The notes beneath the pieces were generated by a model. It saw only the letters and a program-made list of their open reading frames with translations, had not been told where the DNA came from and did not search any database. DNA of 9,508 nucleotides. It comes from UBA525 sp964589765 (lineage in GTDB: Archaea > Nanobdellota > Nanobdellia > Woesearchaeales > UBA525). Location: the NCBI GenBank assembly GCA_964589765.1, contig CAZPUM010000040.1, forward strand, positions 1 to 9,508, written 5' to 3'. The first letter of the stretch is position 1. Every line of letters starts with the position of its first letter. This document shows, piece after piece, positions 6,271 through 9,508 of the stretch. The position numbers and the translations under genes were made by a program.

Positions 6271-6296
6271 AGGGGGGGTATGAAACCTGCCCAGGC

Positions 6297-8411
6297 TTAC
6301 TCAACCTTGAACAGAAGTTCTACGGCCTGTCTTTCAGGAGGAGTTCCTTCAGGACTCTGGCTGACTCTGACAACGGAGAATGAAGGGTGAGTAATTAGTT
6401 CATCCATCTTAGGGTTGATTAGCTGTGCCAGAACGATTCTGTCCTCGTTTGAACCCTTCACAAGACAGCTAGAACCAATAACAACATATTCTATTTTATG
6501 CTGTCTGAAAAACGCAAGATTCTCATCTGCGGTCTCGTTCATAGCAATAGAGTAATACGGGGTTCCAGGTTCTATGCCTGGGTTAATCGCAGGTATCTTG
6601 GTCAGTTCAGAACTCATATCATAAGCAACGAATGGATAACTCGAAGCACACATTCTGAACACCCTGGAATCTTTGGGAATTCCTCCGTCACGCATCCACT
6701 GGAACAGTGCTTGACTTTCAGGAACGATGATTTCCTGGTCAGGCCATAATGCGGTGTTATACTCAACCTTGGCAGAGTGGGATGTGGGTATAACTGCTAT
6801 TCCTATCACGATAATAATTCCCAGGACAATCAGATTGTTTTTCAAACCGCCCAGTGCTTTTGCAACAGGGAATGCTGCTAATAGAGCACAAAAAATTGCA
6901 AAGAAAGTCCACATTCTGAAAGGAACGAAAGTTATGCTGAACCTCATACTGTTCACAATTAGCAGTGTTGCCAAACCAAGTGTGAAAATAACCAAAAGGT
7001 TTGCGTTGTTCTTGGCTATCAGTTTTTTTATGTTGAGCAGGGCCAGAACAAGTCCTATACAGAACAGGCTCATGATAACCCAACCCACACTGATTGGGTT
7101 GTTAATCATGTTCTGGCTTGTTGCGATAAAGAAATCGCCAAGCGTGTAAATTCTACTGCCGCTTCCAAATGACTCGAAAAACTTGAACGGCAGTAGCAAG
7201 ACAATCAGAACCGCAACTATTGAGCCAATATAGATTCCAAGTTTTGTACCCCTTGGCTTAATGATGGTTTTTATTGGTTTAAACCATACTTCTCTGTAAT
7301 AATAAAGCGCGGATATCAATGCGATTGCCAGAATGAGTGTGATTAATCCGGTCGTGCTTGTAAGGAACAATAACAGAGGGAATAGTTCTTCGACACCTCC
7401 GAAACCGAGTTTTCCCGGAACAACAAGGTGCCAGTGTCTTGCGTAAGAAGGAATGTAGAATAACAAAGATAACAGCACGCCCCCTACCAGACCCTGTAAA
7501 ACATTGGTGTGTAAATCTTCATCAGTAAGAACCCTTACGATGTAGAAGATTAAAATTAACAACGTTCCTGCCATGGCTGTGTAGAAATGATTAATCCAAA
7601 GGCTTGCGAATGCTATGGCCAAAGGCCACCGCCACCCAAGACACCACTTCTTGGGTTTATCATCAAATGAAAGCACTAGAGGATACAGTAAGACAACGAA
7701 AATCACCATGTTCCAGTTCAGAGAATAAATGAAATGTCCTAACCATGCGGGCATTGCCCAAAGGAATATCGTTGCCAGAATAGCATGGTCTTCGTTTTCA
7801 GTAAGTCTTCTGGCAAAGAAGTAAAAGAACAGTATGCTGAAACCCAAAACCAGCGTTGTGAAAAACTTCATCACCCAGTAAACGCTGTCGGCTGTCTGGG
7901 TTACCATTCCAAGAACTATTTGGTAGCCTTGTGTGTAAGGCTCAGTGTAGTGTAGCTGTTTGTAATCTGCTGTGAAGGTCATGTCATCAGCTATGTTTTT
8001 TGTGACTGCCGTGTAAACCCAAGGGTCACCGTCCTCCATCCAGGAGTATCCAAATGTGCCTTGCATGTACATCATGCCTGCGTTAAAGAACAGAATAACT
8101 GCTATAAGGGAATAGATGAACCACTTTTGTTTGTAGAATTTTTTGCTCACGCCAACATCGTAAACTGACGGTCTGTACCAGAAAGCTATTCCTGCAATTA
8201 GGAACGCTATGAATAGAAAGATAAGCCAGTAAAGCGGAATGTGTAACAGGTTAAGAATTATTCCAAGAACGGAGAACGCTGCTAAACCGACTCCGAATCG
8301 CATAACGACTTTTTCCAATATGTCCGCTTTCCACTTTGGAACAAAGATGTCAATCAGAAAGCCTAAACCTAGACAGGTAAAAACAAAGAACAAAAGGCTT
8401 CCGATGTTCAT
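6297..8411 (-). CDS. Large polytopic membrane protein, probable GT-C type glycosyltransferase
   Basis: 704 residues. About 14-15 hydrophobic helices lie between residues 4 and 543, followed by a soluble C-terminal domain of about 160 residues. The loop after the fourth helix (97-115) carries EDGDPWVY (126-133). This resembles the acidic D-P-x-x-Y element in the first external loop of GT-C enzymes, including STT3/AglB oligosaccharyltransferases. HYTEPYTQGYQIVLG (154-168) follows, similar to the proline/glycine-rich loop of other GT-C proteins. SMRFSITFVPFRMW (488-501) recalls the late RF-containing helix of that superfamily. The WWDYG motif of oligosaccharyltransferases is absent, so this is not AglB itself. 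GT-C enzymes use polyprenyl-linked donors outside the cell, which fits neighbours that make such donors. Its ATG overlaps the DUF2304 stop by 4 bp, and it ends 26 nt from the convergent methyltransferase. Membrane topology is secure; the enzyme class is an inference. Confidence 0.85.
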   Translation of the reverse strand: MNIGSLLFFVFTCLGLGFLIDIFVPKWKADILEKVVMRFGVGLAAFSVLGIILNLLHIPLYWLIFLFIAFLIAGIAFWYRPSVYDVGVSKKFYKQKWFIYSLIAVILFFNAGMMYMQGTFGYSWMEDGDPWVYTAVTKNIADDMTFTADYKQLHYTEPYTQGYQIVLGMVTQTADSVYWVMKFFTTLVLGFSILFFYFFARRLTENEDHAILATIFLWAMPAWLGHFIYSLNWNMVIFVVLLYPLVLSFDDKPKKWCLGWRWPLAIAFASLWINHFYTAMAGTLLILIFYIVRVLTDEDLHTNVLQGLVGGVLLSLLFYIPSYARHWHLVVPGKLGFGGVEELFPLLLFLTSTTGLITLILAIALISALYYYREVWFKPIKTIIKPRGTKLGIYIGSIVAVLIVLLLPFKFFESFGSGSRIYTLGDFFIATSQNMINNPISVGWVIMSLFCIGLVLALLNIKKLIAKNNANLLVIFTLGLATLLIVNSMRFSITFVPFRMWTFFAIFCALLAAFPVAKALGGLKNNLIVLGIIIVIGIAVIPTSHSAKVEYNTALWPDQEIIVPESQALFQWMRDGGIPKDSRVFRMCASSYPFVAYDMSSELTKIPAINPGIEPGTPYYSIAMNETADENLAFFRQHKIEYVVIGSSCLVKGSNEDRIVLAQLINPKMDELITHPSFSVVRVSQSPEGTPPERQAVELLFKVE

Positions 8412-8740
8412 TTTTTCGTCCTCTTGATTGCGATGTTGCGAACCAACTCCTCGAGTTTCCTTTCTTGCTTTTCAATCTTAACGAAATCAATGAATACTAC
8501 GACGAGGCAGAATACTAACCCCAGCGTTAGATAAAGGTCGATAACTCTCGCAAACTGAAGACTGTCAACAATACCTGAGATTGGTGTTGCAACAGTCAGA
8601 AGAATTATTGCTGTGACCCAGATAAATCCCCAAGTCAAAGCGCTGGTTCTGGAGTACGCCCCTTTTTTGTAATACAGATAGGTTAGATATACCATTACAA
8701 GAATGAATGCCGCTCCACCTGCTTGGACCCCCCAGGCCAT
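8408..8740 (-). CDS. DUF2304 family small membrane protein
   Basis: 110 residues: three hydrophobic helices (about 8-23, 35-51, 68-87) and a charged coiled-coil-like tail (KIEKQERKLEELVRNIA, 88-104), the pattern of DUF2304. The conserved ARVIDLYLTLG lies at 64-74. I chose the ATG at 8740 because GGAGG at 8755-8751 stands 10 nt before it and the length then matches the family. The frame stays open to another ATG at 8812, but that start would add 24 polar residues and overlap the GT2 gene by 34 bp. DUF2304 genes are often next to GT2 glycosyltransferases, as here. The GT2 gene just upstream lacks membrane helices, so this protein may anchor it, by analogy with the small subunits of dolichol-phosphate-mannose synthase. 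Function is otherwise unknown. Its stop overlaps the next ATG by 4 bp. Confidence 0.88.
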   Translation of the reverse strand: MAWGVQAGGAAFILVMVYLTYLYYKKGAYSRTSALTWGFIWVTAIILLTVATPISGIVDSLQFARVIDLYLTLGLVFCLVVVFIDFVKIEKQERKLEELVRNIAIKRTKK

Positions 8741-8750
8741 ATTCTGATTT

Positions 8751-8755
8751 CCTCC
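8751..8755 (-). promoter_or_regulatory. Ribosome binding site deciding the DUF2304 start
   Basis: GGAGG on the minus strand, 10 nt before the ATG at 8740 and in the 38-nt gap after the GT2 stop. It favours the 110-residue form over the start at 8812, which would lie inside the GT2 gene. Confidence 0.6.
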
Positions 8756-8778
8756 GTATCGTATATATGTGTTTCTAA

Positions 8779-9456
8779 TTAAAGAGTAATCTTCCACCAG
8801 AACAGTTTCCAAAGAATTCTGGCCCCGTGAATAGGGGTCATGCCCTTGTACTTGCTATGGTAGATGATTTTGGTTTGGACCTCTGTGTACTTCAGACTGT
8901 TTTTTCCGGCACGGGATATCATCTCTGCTTCAACATCATACCCCCTGCTGTTCCATCTGATTGTCTTGTATGCTTTGGATGTTAAGGCCCTGTAACCATT
9001 AAGAACATCATGAACTTCCAGACCAAAAAGAAAACTTGCTGTGGCGCTGGTCATGTGTTTACCCATACGTCTCTGAAAAGGCATCTTCTTGCTTTCTTTT
9101 CTGAATCCGAAAGCTACTTCGTATCCATCGTTAAGAGCGTCAAGAAAATTGTCAAGCTCTTCAGGACAGTGCTGACCGTCCGCATCCATGTAGATAATCG
9201 CTTTGGCTTTGTTTTTGAGCGCGTACTCGCTTCCTGTTGTCATAGAAGCGCCTTTGTGGAGATTGACAACGTGTTTCAGGACATGGGCTTTTGATTTCTT
9301 GGCAATCTGAAAGGTCTTATCGGTCGAGCCGTCATCCACAACGACGATGTTTTCGAACTTTTGTTTTCTGACGCGCTTTACAACGTCCCCGATATGATTT
9401 TCTTCATTGAAAGCAGGGATTACAATCCAGCAATCACTCCTCTTTAGCTTCGCCAT
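8779..9456 (-). CDS. GT2 glycosyltransferase, dolichol-phosphate-mannose-synthase-like, soluble
   Basis: 225 residues of a GT-A fold GT2 domain, without membrane helices. Landmarks are WIVIPAFNEENHI (10-22), VVVDDGSTDKT (38-48), the metal-binding DADGQHCPEEL (91-101), DVLNGYRALTSKAY (150-163) and GYDVEAEMI (172-180). This pattern is typical of DPM1-like enzymes that put a hexose on dolichyl or polyprenyl phosphate. The C-terminus (ARILWKLFWWKITL, 212-225) is short, basic and aromatic and may lie on the membrane. The ATG at 9456 is the only good start: a stop occurs seven codons upstream in frame. It is followed by the DUF2304 gene (38-nt gap) and the GT-C-like gene, so I read it as the donor-making step of a three-gene unit. 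The sugar is unknown. Confidence 0.93.
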   Translation of the reverse strand: MAKLKRSDCWIVIPAFNEENHIGDVVKRVRKQKFENIVVVDDGSTDKTFQIAKKSKAHVLKHVVNLHKGASMTTGSEYALKNKAKAIIYMDADGQHCPEELDNFLDALNDGYEVAFGFRKESKKMPFQRRMGKHMTSATASFLFGLEVHDVLNGYRALTSKAYKTIRWNSRGYDVEAEMISRAGKNSLKYTEVQTKIIYHSKYKGMTPIHGARILWKLFWWKITL

Positions 9457-9508
9457 CCCAGTTGACCTTCCACGTTAGGATTCTCGAGTTGGAGAAGGAT
9501 GTCCTGTC
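9434..9508 (-). CDS. Possible C-terminal tail of an upstream gene
   Basis: On the minus strand the frame entering at the right edge is open for 24 codons, to a TGA at 9436-9434 inside the GT2 gene. It contains residues such as SRILTWKVNWDGEAKEE and uses codons like those of the neighbours. A second frame is open to a TAA at 9446-9444, and a third ends at 9475. I prefer the first for its residue make-up, but the piece is too short to be sure. No function can be given. Confidence 0.3.
   Translation of the reverse strand, partial: DRTSFSNSRILTWKVNWDGEAKEE

Noticed and set aside
6271..6296. Possible terminator between the convergent genes (G7 run and CCTGCCCAGG)
   Set aside because: The inverted repeat has only short arms and there is no T-rich tract on either strand, so it does not look like an archaeal or intrinsic terminator.
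6727..7149. Plus-strand open frame of 140 codons
   Set aside because: Antisense to the GT-C-like gene; its hydrophobic-looking composition mirrors the membrane helices on the other strand.
6297..8411. Calling the 704-residue protein AglB/STT3
   Set aside because: Although a D-P-W-x-Y element is present, the WWDYG signature is missing and the protein is shorter in its soluble part.
8741..8812. Extended start of the DUF2304 gene at the ATG 8812
   Set aside because: It would overlap the GT2 gene by 34 bp and add a polar stretch not expected for the family; the ATG at 8740 has GGAGG in place.
1..9508. CRISPR array, tRNA, insertion sequence or direct repeats
   Set aside because: By eye there are no regularly spaced repeats, no cloverleaf-like segments and no transposase-like translation; intergenic gaps are all under about 75 bp.

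Overview
The window looks like a chromosomal stretch of an archaeon, probably an uncultured lineage. The evidence is threefold. AT-rich TATA-like boxes sit about 25-27 nt upstream of several first-gene ATGs, the geometry expected of leaderless archaeal transcripts. Arginine is mostly AGA/AGG. The gene families (UPF0104-type flippase-like protein, DUF2304, split polyprenyl-phosphate glycosyltransferases, wHTH-MNT/HEPN pair) are common in archaeal surface-glycan loci. I cannot name the taxon from sequence alone. No rRNA, tRNA, CRISPR array, transposase or long repeat was seen, and no gap longer than about 75 bp lacks a gene.

Layout, reading the minus strand from right to left. (1) At 9508-6297 lie a possible tail of an upstream gene, a soluble GT2 glycosyltransferase, a small DUF2304 membrane protein and a 704-residue polytopic protein resembling GT-C glycosyltransferases. 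(2) At 6270-5590 a single plus-strand gene encodes a TylF-like methyltransferase, convergent with block 1 and divergent from block 3. The 73-bp divergent intergenic region carries two back-to-back TATA-like boxes. (3) At 5516-2980 lie a membrane-anchored GT2, a UPF0104/LPG-synthase-type membrane protein (4-bp ATGA overlap) and a SAM methyltransferase with a GTG start. (4) At 2926-2008 an AT-rich two-gene module encodes a wHTH-MNT nucleotidyltransferase followed by a HEPN protein; the HEPN start codon appears to be ATT. (5) At 1952-1 lie two GT4 glycosyltransferases joined by an ATGA overlap; the second runs off the left edge.

Working model (inference): most of the window is a surface-glycan assembly locus. 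The GT4 enzymes extend a lipid-linked glycan in the cytoplasm. The GT2 enzymes make polyprenyl-phosphate sugars. The UPF0104 protein assists with membrane translocation, and the GT-C-like protein uses the flipped donor outside the cell. The two methyltransferases would modify sugars. The MNT/HEPN pair is a distinct toxin-antitoxin-like or regulatory cassette lodged between two glycan operons. It has a variant HEPN motif and a near-perfect palindrome over its start codon.
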